Assembly: GCA_947644195.1 (NCBI GenBank)
Contig: CANRZB010000026.1
Span: 1 to 51,253, forward strand
Direction of reading: 5' to 3'
DNA length: 51,253 nt
From: an uncultured Clostridium sp.
Lineage (GTDB): Bacteria; Bacillota; Clostridia; Lachnospirales; Lachnospiraceae
Positions 25,345-34,983 of this stretch are shown here, in pieces; the first letter of the stretch is position 1, and the number at the start of each line of letters is the position of its first letter. Both the position numbers and the translations under genes were made by a program. Below the pieces are notes generated by a model that saw only the letters and a program-made list of their open reading frames with translations, was not told the origin of the DNA and ran no database searches.

Positions 25345-26109
25345 TTATAATTCTCGATTAATCACTTCATCTGCTAAACTACGATACCCATCTGCACCTG
25401 CAGATTTTGGTTCATATAAATTAATAGGTAATCCATGACTTGGCGCTTCTGCCAACCGGACATTTCTTGGAATAATTGTTTTATAAATATTTTGATGTAA
25501 ATTCTCTTTCACATTTTCTACAACCTGTAGAGATAAACAGGTGCGAGCATCATACATTGTAAATACAACACCCTCAATTTGTAGACTATTGTTTAACCGA
25601 TCTTTCACAAGATCAATTGTATAGATTAATTCACTCAAACCTTCCAACGCATAATATTCACATTGAATCGGAACTAATACGGTATCCGCAGTTGTCATTG
25701 CATTAACTGTCAAGGTGTTCAGAGAAGGAGGACAATCAATAATTACAAAATCATAATTATCTCTTACTTTATCTACCTCTTTCTTTAAAATGTACTCTCG
25801 ACCATCTTTTCCAATTAATTCTATTTCTGCACCAGCTAAACTTCGATCAGATGCAATTACAGTTAATCCTTGTACAATAGAAGGTGTCATTGCTTCCCAA
25901 ATCGTCGTTTCATCCATCAGCAATTCATAACTTGTATGTTCTACTTTACTTTTTTCGATTCCCAGACCACTAGTAGTATTTCCCTGTGGATCCATATCAA
26001 TGACTAATACCCGTTTACCTTTTTCTGCTAGACACGCAGATAAGTTAATAGCCGTTGTGGTTTTACCCACTCCACCCTTTTGATTTGAAATTGCTATTAC
26101 TCTTCCCAT
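25345..26109 (-). CDS. parA: Chromosome-partitioning ATPase ParA (Soj)
   Basis: ParA/Soj is a Walker-type ATPase that works with ParB in origin segregation and, in B. subtilis, regulates DnaA. The 254-residue protein has the deviant Walker A 'KGGVGKTT' (11-18), 'VLVIDMDPQGN' and 'FVIIDCPPSL'. A longer in-frame start at 26160 would begin inside the parS site, so the ATG at 26109 with AAAGGA upstream, giving 'MGRVIAISNQKGG', is preferred. A perfect parS lies 34 bp upstream, so ParB binding probably represses this promoter. Confidence 0.96.
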   Translation of the reverse strand: MGRVIAISNQKGGVGKTTTAINLSACLAEKGKRVLVIDMDPQGNTTSGLGIEKSKVEHTSYELLMDETTIWEAMTPSIVQGLTVIASDRSLAGAEIELIGKDGREYILKKEVDKVRDNYDFVIIDCPPSLNTLTVNAMTTADTVLVPIQCEYYALEGLSELIYTIDLVKDRLNNSLQIEGVVFTMYDARTCLSLQVVENVKENLHQNIYKTIIPRNVRLAEAPSHGLPINLYEPKSAGADGYRSLADEVINREL

Positions 26110-26143
26110 TTTTTTCCTTTCTAATTCTGAGATCATTTCCTTT

Positions 26144-26159
26144 TGTTTCACGTGAAACA
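26144..26159. other. parS site 1 (perfect)
   Basis: TGTTTCACGTGAAACA is the full 16-bp palindromic ParB-binding site, located in the parA promoter/leader. Confidence 0.95.
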
Positions 26160-26345
26160 TCCCATCTTTATCATCTTGTTCCTTTTTATTTAATATTCAT
26201 GTCAAACATGAAATTATAAACTTACTATCATCATCTGTCTAAATTATTATAATCATTTTTCAATTAATTCCATTAAATCCATTCTATATTAGATCCCTAT
26301 TATCATCTCGGTTTTACTCTATCGTGTCCCCTCTTTATACAGTTA

Positions 26346-26361
26346 TGTTTCACGTAAAACA
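26346..26361. other. parS site 2 (one mismatch)
   Basis: TGTTTCACGTAAAACA differs from the consensus at one base in the right half. Confidence 0.75.
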
Positions 26362-26521
26362 TAAACAATAAAAAATCTCATAAATATCTCTACTAATATT
26401 AAGTCATATAACATTGCAAAGTTAGCAAATAGTCATCATGTCAAAAAAGAATTAATCAAATTAAACATTTAATTCTGTCTATATGATAGAGATTTTTGTT
26501 AGTTCTTAGGACAGTATTTCA

Positions 26522-26537
26522 TGTTTCACGTGAAACA
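26522..26537. other. parS site 3 (perfect)
   Basis: TGTTTCACGTGAAACA, identical to site 1. Confidence 0.95.
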
Positions 26538-26691
26538 TAAAGAACAAATTAAAATTTCTATTACTTCAAAATCAAAGCCAAAGTTCAAGGTTTTAGCCTT
26601 TATCCAAAACAGTACAAATAGGCAAGTAAATGAATCATAATCCTCATTATATAAAATAAGATAAAAATCTGTGTCTTCAAAGAAAAATCCA

Positions 26692-26707
26692 TGTTTCACG
26701 TGAAACA
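26692..26707. other. parS site 4 (perfect)
   Basis: TGTTTCACGTGAAACA. The 60-codon frame starting here on the minus strand is not considered a gene. Confidence 0.95.
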
Positions 26708-27193
26708 TTAACCCTTACATTTACTCCTATTCAGATAAAAACATCTGATAATGTTATATATAGGAAAAATCTTAGTCATTATCAATTCCTAATAAGTAAT
26801 CTACTACGGTGAGTATTAAGTATCTGATACTTCCATGCAGAAAGTTTGTAGCAGATACAAGAAAGTAAATCGACAGTGTATCAGGTGTTATAGTCAGATT
26901 TTCTTACATAATAGATGAACAATAGGACAAACAATAGTATCTGTTATTTCATATTTGTTGTACTAGTGTACTGACTTGTTAATATCTGGCAAAACTCAAA
27001 AAAATAATTATTCATCGACAAGGCATTTGAGAAAAGTGATGCAATGGCATCGTTGATCGAAAACAATGCTGTGCGATAGAAATTCAGACAAAGAGGTTTG
27101 ACTAAATATTAATCAGTACATTAGCATTATCTGAAAATTCTTCAATAATTATAATTCCACCATCTCTCATTTTTATCAAATATTTTTCATTAA

Positions 27194-27209
27194 TATTTCA
27201 CGTGAAACA
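27194..27209. other. parS site 5 (one mismatch)
   Basis: TATTTCACGTGAAACA has one base different from consensus in the left half; it lies just downstream of the rsmG stop. Confidence 0.75.
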
Positions 27210-27265
27210 TCATTTTCCTTTTAGACCTTATCCAATATTGTAACACAAATAACAAGCAATTTAAA

Positions 27266-27970
27266 TCATAATGGATCTTTTTTTACTTTTCCAGGCTGTC
27301 TAGGATATTTTTTTGAAAGACATTTAACCTTATCAAATATGACAAAACTACGATTCATATCTTCTAAGAGATCAAAACGAATTATTTGATTCAAATTACA
27401 TGATAATTCCGTCTGCGCTCTTTTTGATAAATCTACTTCCTCCAAAATATCTCCTGACTTATAAGAAATAAATTGTCCACCCGGTTTTACAAATGGAGAA
27501 CAATATTCTAACAATACTGACATATTGGCAACTGCTCTGGAAACACAAATATCATAATTTTCTCTTAATGTTCTCTCCCTACCCCCATCTTCTGCTCGAC
27601 TATGAATCAATGAAACATTGGATAAATGACAGGAAGAAACAACTTCTTCAATAAATTTAATCCGCTTATGCAAAGAATCTAATAAGAGAAATGTTGTTTC
27701 AGGACACATAATAGCTAAAGGAATTCCCGGAAATCCAGCTCCCGTTCCAACATCAATAACAGATTTGCCATCCAATCGAAGATATTTTAATACCGCAATG
27801 CTGTCAATAAAATGTTTCTTAACAACCTGTTCCATCTCCGTAATAGCCGTCAAATTCATTACTTTATTTTTTTCCATCAGTAATTGATAAAATAATTCAA
27901 ATTGCTCCAATTGATAATCTGTAATTTCTACCTCAATTTTTGATGCACAATCAGATAAGTATTTCTTCAT
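27266..27970 (-). CDS. rsmG: 16S rRNA (guanine527-N7)-methyltransferase
   Basis: RsmG (GidB) methylates G527 of 16S rRNA; its loss gives low-level streptomycin resistance. The 234-residue protein shows 'NLTAITEMEQVVKKHFIDSIAVL', the SAM-binding 'VIDVGTGAGFPGIPLAI' and 'CVSRAVANMSVLLEYCSPFVKPGG'. The ATG at 27970 is chosen because GAGGA lies five bases upstream; a longer frame from 28063 includes an unlikely hydrophobic extension. It is part of the mnmE-mnmG-rsmG order typical near oriC and overlaps the end of a possible small upstream gene by 20 bases. Confidence 0.95.
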   Translation of the reverse strand: MKKYLSDCASKIEVEITDYQLEQFELFYQLLMEKNKVMNLTAITEMEQVVKKHFIDSIAVLKYLRLDGKSVIDVGTGAGFPGIPLAIMCPETTFLLLDSLHKRIKFIEEVVSSCHLSNVSLIHSRAEDGGRERTLRENYDICVSRAVANMSVLLEYCSPFVKPGGQFISYKSGDILEEVDLSKRAQTELSCNLNQIIRFDLLEDMNRSFVIFDKVKCLSKKYPRQPGKVKKDPL

Positions 27971-28211
27971 AAAAATCCTCATTTCTGAGCAAATTATTGC
28001 GAAATATGGCAATCTCATCATTGTTATCACAATGACGAGAAAACTGCAAATACAGTTTTTCATCTGCCATCAAAGCTATTTGTTTTCGCTCAGAAACAAA
28101 TAGCCAACATAAATTACGTTTATGTTTAAAAAAACAGCAAGCACTTCCGTATGATTTTTCAAACATAATCTCCCATAAAATATTTAAAACAATTCGCTTC
28201 TTTTCAAACAT
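27951..28211 (-). CDS. Possible small gene (or remnant) between mnmG and rsmG
   Basis: The frame encodes 86 residues from ATG 28211, or 71 from ATG 28166; both ATGs are preceded by GGGAG at the same spacing because a 45-bp tandem repeat duplicates the start region. The C-terminal half, 'LCWLFVSERKQIALMADEKLYLQFSRHCDNNDEIAIF', looks like ordinary protein. The 20-base overlap with rsmG suggests coupling. A second frame from ATG 28285 ('MEEVLIGKELCLKRIELF...') runs into a stop at 28184, so the locus may be a gene broken by a frame change rather than an intact one. No family is recognised. Confidence 0.4.
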   Translation of the reverse strand: MFEKKRIVLNILWEIMFEKSYGSACCFFKHKRNLCWLFVSERKQIALMADEKLYLQFSRHCDNNDEIAIFRNNLLRNEDFYEEILI

Positions 28212-28256
28212 AATCTCCCATAAAATATTTGAAACAATTCAATTCTTTTCAAACAG
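28156..28256. repeat. 45-bp tandem repeat, about 2.2 copies
   Basis: Copies at 28156-28200 and 28201-28245 differ at only three positions, and a third copy begins at 28246 with 11 bases. On the minus strand each full copy contains a GGGAGATTATG ribosome site plus start codon. Confidence 0.85.
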
Positions 28257-28355
28257 AGTTCCTTGCCAATTAAAACTTCTTCCATAGTAATTTCATTTTC
28301 TGTCCCATCTCCATCAATATTTCACCTGAGCATAAAATAGCATTGAAATATAAAA

Positions 28356-30242
28356 TCATCCCTTTTCCTTTCCATAATGCTCTAAATAAATTAATAACAC
28401 GGAAATATCTGCAGGAGATACACCCGATATCCGGGAAGCCTGTCCAACAGATGCAGGCCGGAGTTCATTTAATTTTTGAACTGCTTCCAGACGCAAACTA
28501 TATACATCATTATAATCAATCCCTTCCGGTATTAATTTGTTTTCTAATTTCTGAAATTGTACTACCTGTCTTTCCTGCCTTTGAATATACCCCTCATATT
28601 TTAAATTAATATTTACCTGCTCTTTTACATCCTCAGGAAGTACTGGACGATCAACATCAATTGGAGCTATAATCTCATAAGATAATTCTGGCCGTTTTAA
28701 TAATTCTGCCAAAGTAATACCCGATTGTAATAAGGTACTATGATGTGCCTCTAATAATTTTTGTACTTCCTCTTGTGTTCCTACACTCGTATTACGCAGC
28801 CGATGAATCTCATCTTCAATCTGCATTTCCTTCTTCACTAATTGTTGATATCGCTCCTCAGAAATTAATCCAATCTCATAACCAATTTTAGTCAATCGAA
28901 GATCTGCATTATCCTGTCGAAGAAGCAAACGATATTCTGCCCGGGAAGTCATCATACGATATGGTTCATTTGTCCCTTTTGTAATCAAGTCATCAATCAA
29001 AACACCAATATATGCTTGTGAACGATCCAAGATAACAGGGTCTTCTCCTCTTATCTTTTTCACAGCATTAATTCCAGCAATAATACCTTGTGCACCTGCT
29101 TCCTCATATCCAGAACTTCCATTTGCCTGACCCGCACTAAAAAAGCCAGCAATATTTTTAAATTCCAAAGATGCTTTTAACTGCAAGGGATTAATACAAT
29201 CATATTCAATTGCATATGCATTTCTAACAATAGTAGCATGTTCTAATCCAGGCACCGTATGATACATCTGATACTGTACATCTTCTGGTAGGGAACTTGA
29301 CATACCTCCAATGTACATCTCATTCGTATAGTTCCCTTCTGGTTCCAAAAATACCTGATGTCTGTTTTTATCTGAAAATCTAACTACTTTGTCTTCAATA
29401 GAAGGGCAATATCTTGGCCCTGTTCCATGGATAGAACCGGAATATAAAGGGGAACGATCTATATTATCCATAATTATTTTATGTGTATTTTCATTTGTAT
29501 AAGTCAACCAACAAGACACTTGTTCTTTTTGCAAATCTTCTGCACGGTTTGTAAAAGAAAAAGGAACAATCGGATCATCTCCTTTTTGTTCTTGCATCTT
29601 GGAGAAATCAATGGTACGCTTGTCCACTCGAGCTGGTGTTCCTGTCTTGAACCTCCGAACCTCGATTCCTAAATCAACCAAAGATTTCGTCAAATGATTC
29701 GCCGCAGATAATCCATTCGGTCCGGTATTCTGACTGACATCCCCGTAGATACAACGTGCCTGTAAATACGTTCCGCTACATAAAATAACTGCTTTACAAG
29801 GATAAATTGCATCAGAAGTTGTGCGTACCCCAGTGACCTGATGATCCTCCACCAATACCTCTGCAACTTCACCTTGTTTAATTATCAAATTTTCTGTATT
29901 TTCCAAAACTTTTCTCATTGCCTGGCTATATTCTTTTTTATCTGCCTGCGCACGCAAAGAATGTACCGCAGGACCCTTTGACATATTTAACATCTTGGAT
30001 TGAATAAAAGTCTTATCAATATTTTTTCCCATTTCCCCACCCAGGGCATCAATCTCACGAACCAAATGTCCCTTAGAACTTCCTCCAATATTAGGATTAC
30101 ATGGCATCATTGCAATACTGTCTACACTGACAGTAAAAACCAGAGTACGCATCCCCATTCTGGCAGAAGCCAAAGCAGCTTCACATCCAGCGTGTCCTGC
30201 TCCAATTACTACCACGTCATAATCCTCATATGTATAAGTCAT
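28356..30242 (-). CDS. mnmG: tRNA uridine 5-carboxymethylaminomethyl modification enzyme, FAD subunit
   Basis: MnmG (GidA) works with MnmE to build cmnm5U34 in the wobble position of several tRNAs, using FAD and methylene-THF. The 628-residue protein has the N-terminal FAD motif '[22 protein letters not shown]', '[26 protein letters not shown]', '[17 protein letters not shown]' and a C-terminal helical domain ending near '[26 protein letters not shown]'. The ATG at 30242 follows GGAGG; the track-length extension from 30329 lacks a ribosome site. It is 97 bases downstream of mnmE on the same strand. Confidence 0.97.
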   Translation of the reverse strand: MTYTYEDYDVVVIGAGHAGCEAALASARMGMRTLVFTVSVDSIAMMPCNPNIGGSSKGHLVREIDALGGEMGKNIDKTFIQSKMLNMSKGPAVHSLRAQADKKEYSQAMRKVLENTENLIIKQGEVAEVLVEDHQVTGVRTTSDAIYPCKAVILCSGTYLQARCIYGDVSQNTGPNGLSAANHLTKSLVDLGIEVRRFKTGTPARVDKRTIDFSKMQEQKGDDPIVPFSFTNRAEDLQKEQVSCWLTYTNENTHKIIMDNIDRSPLYSGSIHGTGPRYCPSIEDKVVRFSDKNRHQVFLEPEGNYTNEMYIGGMSSSLPEDVQYQMYHTVPGLEHATIVRNAYAIEYDCINPLQLKASLEFKNIAGFFSAGQANGSSGYEEAGAQGIIAGINAVKKIRGEDPVILDRSQAYIGVLIDDLITKGTNEPYRMMTSRAEYRLLLRQDNADLRLTKIGYEIGLISEERYQQLVKKEMQIEDEIHRLRNTSVGTQEEVQKLLEAHHSTLLQSGITLAELLKRPELSYEIIAPIDVDRPVLPEDVKEQVNINLKYEGYIQRQERQVVQFQKLENKLIPEGIDYNDVYSLRLEAVQKLNELRPASVGQASRISGVSPADISVLLIYLEHYGKEKG

Positions 30243-30338
30243 GACCCGAACCTCCACATAAAAATAATCAAACCAAAATATTACGTTATCATCTCTTGCA
30301 TGAAAAGTTAAGTTACCCCACAAAAACAAATCTTATCA

Positions 30339-31730
30339 TTATTTTCCCATACAAAATTCCTGAAAAATTTTATTTACCAAATCCTCGGATGCGGTTTCCC
30401 CATTGATAAATCCTAATTTCTGATATGCATCCATCATATCAATGGTAAAAAAGTCCTCTGTCATACCTGCATCAATAGCTGACAATACATGGTTCAAACT
30501 TTCACACGCCTGTTCCACAACATCCCGGTGTCGGATACTCGTCAAAAAAACTTGATCATTATATGAGATATTTCCCTGAAGAAAAGAATTTTTCAAATAT
30601 TCTTCTAATTCCTCAAATCCCTCTTTCGTCTTATTAGAAAAAGAGATACAATACCAAGGTAATTTTTGCTGAATTTCTTCCTGCGTTACCGCTTCTGATA
30701 AATCCGCCTTATTTAATAGAATAACACCTTTTTTATTTTGAATCAATGTAATAATCTGCTCATCTTCCTCGGATAATGGCACACTGGAATCCACTAAAAA
30801 CAAGACAAAATCAGCCTGATCCATATAGTGTACTGCTTTTTGTACACCAATATTTTCCACTAAATCATCCGTCTCATGAATCCCTGCCGTATCTACTAAA
30901 TTTAATATTAAATCTCCTAATCGCAATGTTTCCTCTAATACATCTCTGGTCGTTCCGGCAACTTCTGTGACTATTGCTCTCTCTTCATCTAATAATAAAT
31001 TCATTAAAGAAGATTTTCCGACATTCGGTTTTCCAACAATAATAGTATTAATCCCTTCCGACCTCATTCGTCCATCATCAAATTTAGATAACAATTTTTG
31101 AAGACTGTCCCATTCTTCCTGTGTCCGCTCTCTTAATTGTTCAGAAAATCCCTCTAAATCATAATGTTCTGGATCATCCAATGCACTTTCAATATAACTC
31201 ATATCGTACAAGATCTTCTGACGAATTTCTTCCATATATTTAGAAACGCTTCCCTCTAATTGATTTACCGCACTATTTAATGCAAAATCATTTTTGGAAG
31301 AAATCAATTTCATAACTGCTTCTGCCTGGGACAAATCTATTCTTCCATTCAAAAAGGCCCGTTTCGTAAATTCTCCTGGATCTGCCAGTCTGGCTCCGGC
31401 ATGTACTATCCTTTTCAGAATCTTCTGAACAATATAATCACCACCATGACAGTCAATCTCTACTACATCTTCTTTCGTATAAGTTGAAGGAGCTTTCATT
31501 AACAACAGAATCACTTCATCCAATATAGTGGCATCTTCATTTAGCAGATATCCATATTGTATTGTATGTGTTGGCTGTTGTTCTAAAAATGTTTCCTCAC
31601 AACTTTCACTATTTTTTTTACGAAACATTGCACTTACAATTCGAAATGCCTGATCCCCGCTAACACGGATAATTCCAATACTACCACCCATTCCACTGGC
31701 AATTCCAACAATTGTATCCTGATCTGCCAT
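30339..31730 (-). CDS. mnmE: tRNA modification GTPase MnmE
   Basis: MnmE (TrmE) is the GTPase and formyl/methylene-THF-binding partner of MnmG. The 463-residue protein has the N-terminal THF-binding domain ('GGSIGIIRVSGDQAF'), a central helical domain, a G domain with GKPNVGKS (233-240), 'DTAGI' and 'NKAD', and the C-terminal 'FCMGK' that holds the catalytic cysteine C460. It appears to be transcribed separately from jag, since a hairpin terminator lies between them. Confidence 0.97.
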   Translation of the reverse strand: MADQDTIVGIASGMGGSIGIIRVSGDQAFRIVSAMFRKKNSESCEETFLEQQPTHTIQYGYLLNEDATILDEVILLLMKAPSTYTKEDVVEIDCHGGDYIVQKILKRIVHAGARLADPGEFTKRAFLNGRIDLSQAEAVMKLISSKNDFALNSAVNQLEGSVSKYMEEIRQKILYDMSYIESALDDPEHYDLEGFSEQLRERTQEEWDSLQKLLSKFDDGRMRSEGINTIIVGKPNVGKSSLMNLLLDEERAIVTEVAGTTRDVLEETLRLGDLILNLVDTAGIHETDDLVENIGVQKAVHYMDQADFVLFLVDSSVPLSEEDEQIITLIQNKKGVILLNKADLSEAVTQEEIQQKLPWYCISFSNKTKEGFEELEEYLKNSFLQGNISYNDQVFLTSIRHRDVVEQACESLNHVLSAIDAGMTEDFFTIDMMDAYQKLGFINGETASEDLVNKIFQEFCMGK

Positions 31731-31822
31731 AGTTTACCTGCCTTTCATAAATAACAAATTCCAAAAAATCACTACATGATACAGTTACATCATCGAAACG
31801 CTAATCTTTTCTATGAAAGTAT

Positions 31823-31850
31823 AAAAAGGGACCTTATCATCAGCCCCTTT
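31823..31850 (-). terminator. Terminator of the rpmH-rnpA-yidD-yidC-jag operon
   Basis: On the minus strand AAAGGGGC (31850-31843) pairs, with one wobble, to GTCCCTTT (31832-31825), followed by a short T run. Confidence 0.65.
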
Positions 31851-31889
31851 CTATTGATTTCCAACTATTTAAATAATTTAAACGCTTGA

Positions 31890-32684
31890 TTACTCTTCTT
31901 CAGATACAGAATCACTAACCTCATCCGTAGAAGTATCAGAATCATGGTACTCTTTTTTATAATAATCATTTTTTCTGCGATATCCTCTATTTCCTCTGCC
32001 ATAGGAACGGCCATTTCCATAAGAATACCGATCTCTTCTTTCATATCCGGTATCGACCCCTGGCTTTAATGTAATCACAACTTTGCGGTATGGTTCTTCT
32101 CCCTCACTATGGGTCTCCACATATTTATCTTTCTGCAATGCAGAATGAATCACTCTTCTTTCATATGGATTCATCGGTTCTAAAGAAACAGAACGATGTG
32201 TCCTCTTTACTTTATGAGCCAAATTATGAGCTAGATTTTCTAAAGTCTCTCTTCTTCTTTCACGATAATTTTCAGTATCCAATTTAATTTTTACATAATT
32301 TTCAGTATTCCGGTTGACAACCAGGCTTACCAAATATTGTAAAGAATCTAATGTTATACCTCGCTTACCAATCAGGATACCCATTTCATTACCACTCATA
32401 TCAATGCTCATAACATTTTCTTCTTCATCCAAATCAATATCCAGTTCTGCAGTAATATCCATTGCTTGAAAAACTTGATTCAAAAAATCCGCAGCAATAT
32501 TGGGAAGAGTCTCTTTTACCCTGGCACGAATCTTTGCTGGTTTACTGAATAATCCTAATAAACCAGTAGATTCCTTTTCAATCACTTCATATTCTAATTT
32601 ATCACTGGTTGTTTCCAACTGAACAACTGCGCTAGTTAAAGCTTCATTTACTGTTTTTGCCGTAAATTCCTTCCATTCTGCCAT
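31890..32684 (-). CDS. khpB: RNA-binding protein Jag/KhpB
   Basis: The 264-residue protein has a Jag-N domain (~1-52, 'EFTAKTVNEALTSAVVQLETTSDKLEYEVIEKESTGLLGLFSKPAKI'), a KH domain with 'GILIGKRGITLDSLQYLVSLVVNR' and an R3H domain ('RTHRSVSLEPMNPYERRVIHSAL'). KhpB binds RNA and in streptococci controls cell elongation with KhpA. A ~45-residue tail rich in Arg, Tyr and Gly, then acidic, follows the R3H domain. The ATG at 32684 has GAGGG upstream; the longer frame from 32726 overlaps the yidC end without a ribosome site. It is directly downstream of yidC, the usual arrangement. Confidence 0.94.
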   Translation of the reverse strand: MAEWKEFTAKTVNEALTSAVVQLETTSDKLEYEVIEKESTGLLGLFSKPAKIRARVKETLPNIAADFLNQVFQAMDITAELDIDLDEEENVMSIDMSGNEMGILIGKRGITLDSLQYLVSLVVNRNTENYVKIKLDTENYRERRRETLENLAHNLAHKVKRTHRSVSLEPMNPYERRVIHSALQKDKYVETHSEGEEPYRKVVITLKPGVDTGYERRDRYSYGNGRSYGRGNRGYRRKNDYYKKEYHDSDTSTDEVSDSVSEEE

Positions 32685-32732
32685 ATTCGTTCCCTCTCTT
32701 CTACAATACATTTTTAATTTTCCCACATCTGA

Positions 32733-34016
32733 TTATTTTTTCTTTTGATCAGAATCCTGGTCTCTGGCCATCATATTTGCATAGGCTGCAATGCTGCCTT
32801 CTTTATATTTTTTATTAACATTCCCTTTATAATTCACATTTGATGCACGTTTGTTCATTTTTTGTGAAGTTGTTTCCTTTTTCGTCGGAGCAGAATTCTT
32901 CTTTTTTGTTTCAATATTGCTTGTCCTTTGCTTTGAAACATCCGAAAATACTGTGTTCGGATCAATACCAAGCTTTTCATAACGAGCCTTTGATTTTTCA
33001 ATATTAGCCGCTATCATATCATCAATATCTAATTTCTTAAAGTACATATTGATTAACAATGTCTGAAAAATTCGGAAGACATTACCTGCCACCCAATAAA
33101 TGCCTACACCAATTGGAAACATGAAACACATACCTCCAGTCACAAATGGCATAACCGTATTCATTGTTTTCATGGATGCAGCCGTTGGATTATTGGGATC
33201 CATTGGCTGGGAAGCCATACTTAACTTCGTTGAGATAATCTGTGTAATCACAGATAATACCGGAATTAATACACTTAAGGTTAATGCTGCTCCACCAATA
33301 AACGGAATGGTTGGAAGGTCTGCAATATTCAATCCCAAGAAGGAATTGATATTCATAGCATGTTCACCCAAATCGTTAATGTAATCTGCAATAGAAGGAC
33401 ACTGATTTGCCAACTCTTTCCAGGCATCGCTTCCAAACTGCCCTAATACATCAATATAATAATTGATATCTTTACTTTTTGCGTTTACAGCTGTAGAAAT
33501 AACATACGTATGATTGTTTGTCATTTTACTTAGCTGTTCTACGGTTACTCCCTGATCTTTAATTTTTTCTGCAACATCCAGATACATATTATAAATCGGA
33601 GTAACATAGGCTGGTATATTATAGATTACTCTGTATAAAGCAAACAGAATTGGCATAGTAATCAACATGGGAAGACAACCACCAGCTGGACTAACGCCGT
33701 ATTTCTGATATACTGCCTGTGTCTCCATGCTCATTCTCTGTTGTGATTCCTGGTCTTTTTTCTTTTTATATTTTTCCTGAATTGCCATAATTTCAGGATT
33801 CATGATACTAGACATCTTGGCAAATTTCTGCTGTTTTATGCTTAATGGAATCATAAGCATATTTACCAAAAAAGTAAATAGGATCATACAGATTCCTACA
33901 TTTTCAATACCAATCCGGGACAGTAATATATACAGCCATTCTAATATCTGTCCAAGCACTCTGGCAATGGGTCCCAAAATAGATCCCTGATAGGTTGTCA
34001 ATATTGCACTCATCAT
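32733..34016 (-). CDS. yidC: Membrane protein insertase YidC
   Basis: YidC inserts and folds inner-membrane proteins with or without SecYEG. The 427-residue protein has the conserved core 'NMLMIPLSIKQQKFAKMSSIMNPEIMAIQEKYKKKKDQESQQRM' and five to six hydrophobic helices, with the last ones at 'TVMPFVTGGMCFMFPIGVGIYWVAGNVF'. The C-terminal ~80 residues are highly basic, as in YidC proteins that contact ribosomes. No lipobox is seen at the N-terminus. Between helices ~140-250 there is a longer, family-variable loop. Two adjacent ATGs (34016, 34013) are both possible starts. Confidence 0.95.
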   Translation of the reverse strand: MMSAILTTYQGSILGPIARVLGQILEWLYILLSRIGIENVGICMILFTFLVNMLMIPLSIKQQKFAKMSSIMNPEIMAIQEKYKKKKDQESQQRMSMETQAVYQKYGVSPAGGCLPMLITMPILFALYRVIYNIPAYVTPIYNMYLDVAEKIKDQGVTVEQLSKMTNNHTYVISTAVNAKSKDINYYIDVLGQFGSDAWKELANQCPSIADYINDLGEHAMNINSFLGLNIADLPTIPFIGGAALTLSVLIPVLSVITQIISTKLSMASQPMDPNNPTAASMKTMNTVMPFVTGGMCFMFPIGVGIYWVAGNVFRIFQTLLINMYFKKLDIDDMIAANIEKSKARYEKLGIDPNTVFSDVSKQRTSNIETKKKNSAPTKKETTSQKMNKRASNVNYKGNVNKKYKEGSIAAYANMMARDQDSDQKKK

Positions 34017-34048
34017 TCCGTTAATTCCTCCTAAGCCAAACTATTCTG

Positions 34049-34261
34049 TCAAGGTACCGGATCATACCCGCCTTTGGCAAATGGATGACAACGTATAATT
34101 CGCTTTACAGCTAAAAAACTCCCTTTCAAAAAGCCATATCGTTCAATTGCTATCACGGCATACTGAGAGCATGTCGGTGTATAAATACAGGTAGGCCTTC
34201 CTTTTAAAGGAGATAAGTATTTCTGATATAATTTTATACAAAACAACATAATCTGTTTCAT
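34049..34261 (-). CDS. yidD: Membrane protein insertion efficiency factor YidD
   Basis: The protein has 70 residues with the family signature '[32 protein letters not shown]' and '[17 protein letters not shown]'. It aids YidC-dependent insertion. Its start overlaps the rnpA stop by four bases and yidC follows, so the three are translationally linked. Confidence 0.96.
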   Translation of the reverse strand: MKQIMLFCIKLYQKYLSPLKGRPTCIYTPTCSQYAVIAIERYGFLKGSFLAVKRIIRCHPFAKGGYDPVP

Positions 34262-34599
34262 TTATAATCACTCTTTATAATATGATGTAACTTACCTAAA
34301 TGTAATAATGCGCTCTTTATATCATCATAATTTCTGTTTTTAGCTGTTGTCCTCGCAACTATAACAATGTCAAATCCTCTGTCGAACTTTTCCTCATTCA
34401 ATCGAATACTTTCACGAATCAACCTGGTAACCCTATGCCTGATTACACTATTTCCAACTTTTTTACTCACAGTAATGCCATATCTGTTCTGATCTAAATC
34501 ATTCTTTAGAATGTACATAACTAAATATTTATTGGCATAGGATTTTCCACGGTGATATACATTAACAAAATTACTATTCTTTTTAATTGATTCAAACAC
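34258..34599 (-). CDS. rnpA: Ribonuclease P protein component
   Basis: This is the protein subunit of RNase P, which matures the 5' ends of tRNAs together with the rnpB RNA (not in this window). The 113-residue protein uses a GTG start at 34599 behind GAGGGA. It shows '[26 protein letters not shown]', which includes the RNA-binding RNR motif region, and '[27 protein letters not shown]'. It lies between rpmH and yidD, the standard order. Confidence 0.96.
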   Translation of the reverse strand: MFESIKKNSNFVNVYHRGKSYANKYLVMYILKNDLDQNRYGITVSKKVGNSVIRHRVTRLIRESIRLNEEKFDRGFDIVIVARTTAKNRNYDDIKSALLHLGKLHHIIKSDYK

Positions 34600-34685
34600 G
34601 AACTCATCCCTCTACGTAAGCTAACCATTCTCAACGAATTCATAAGTAAACGTCTACATAGAAGAAAAGGCCACATAAATGCGAC

Positions 34686-34820
34686 CTATGCGGATAACTT
34701 ATGTCTTCCCTTTGCTCTTCTGCTTGCTAAAACTTTACGGCCATTCGCTGTCTGCATTCTCTTTCTAAATCCATGTACTCTGCTTCTGGATCTCTTTTTA
34801 GGTTGAAATGTCATTTTCAT
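34686..34820 (-). CDS. rpmH: 50S ribosomal protein L34
   Basis: A 44-codon gene on the minus strand encodes the highly conserved L34, starting '[22 protein letters not shown]' in pattern and ending '[11 protein letters not shown]'. AAAGGAGG lies upstream. It is the first gene of the rpmH-rnpA-yidD-yidC-jag operon, diverging from dnaA across the origin. Confidence 0.96.
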   Translation of the reverse strand: MKMTFQPKKRSRSRVHGFRKRMQTANGRKVLASRRAKGRHKLSA

Positions 34821-34891
34821 ATCTCATTACACCTCCTTTAACATACTAAATCACGGTTATTTCTATGCAACGCATAAAGCGCACAGGAGTT

Positions 34892-34920
34892 ATTATAGTA
34901 GTAAAAGCTGTATTCGTCAA
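34892..34920 (-). promoter_or_regulatory. Promoter of the rpmH operon
   Basis: Read on the minus strand, TTGACG (34920-34915), a 17-bp spacer and TATAAT (34897-34892) lie ~70 bases before rpmH. Confidence 0.8.
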
Positions 34921-34983
34921 GTATTTATTGATAATTTTCAGATTTTTAAATTTCATATCTATCATTCACTAACTCATTAACCT

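Larger units (their letters stand above)
26160..27265. other. Gene-free centromere-like stretch between rsmG and parA
   Basis: About 1.1 kb of AT-rich sequence contains the parS sites (with site 1 at its edge) and no convincing gene on either strand. One additional palindrome, AAGTATCTGATACTT (26818-26832), is visible. I see no RNA gene or remnant of a coding region that I can support. Confidence 0.7.

Noticed and set aside
26526-26708. 60-codon minus-strand frame between parS sites
   Set aside because: It starts inside a perfect parS site, has no ribosome site, and its composition is that of AT-rich non-coding DNA.
26818-26832. Palindrome AAGTATCTGATACTT
   Set aside because: It is a single copy with no adjacent promoter; there is not enough support to call it an operator.
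28156-28256. Short regular repeat considered as a CRISPR array
   Set aside because: The 45-bp copies are directly adjacent without unique spacers, and no cas gene is in the window.
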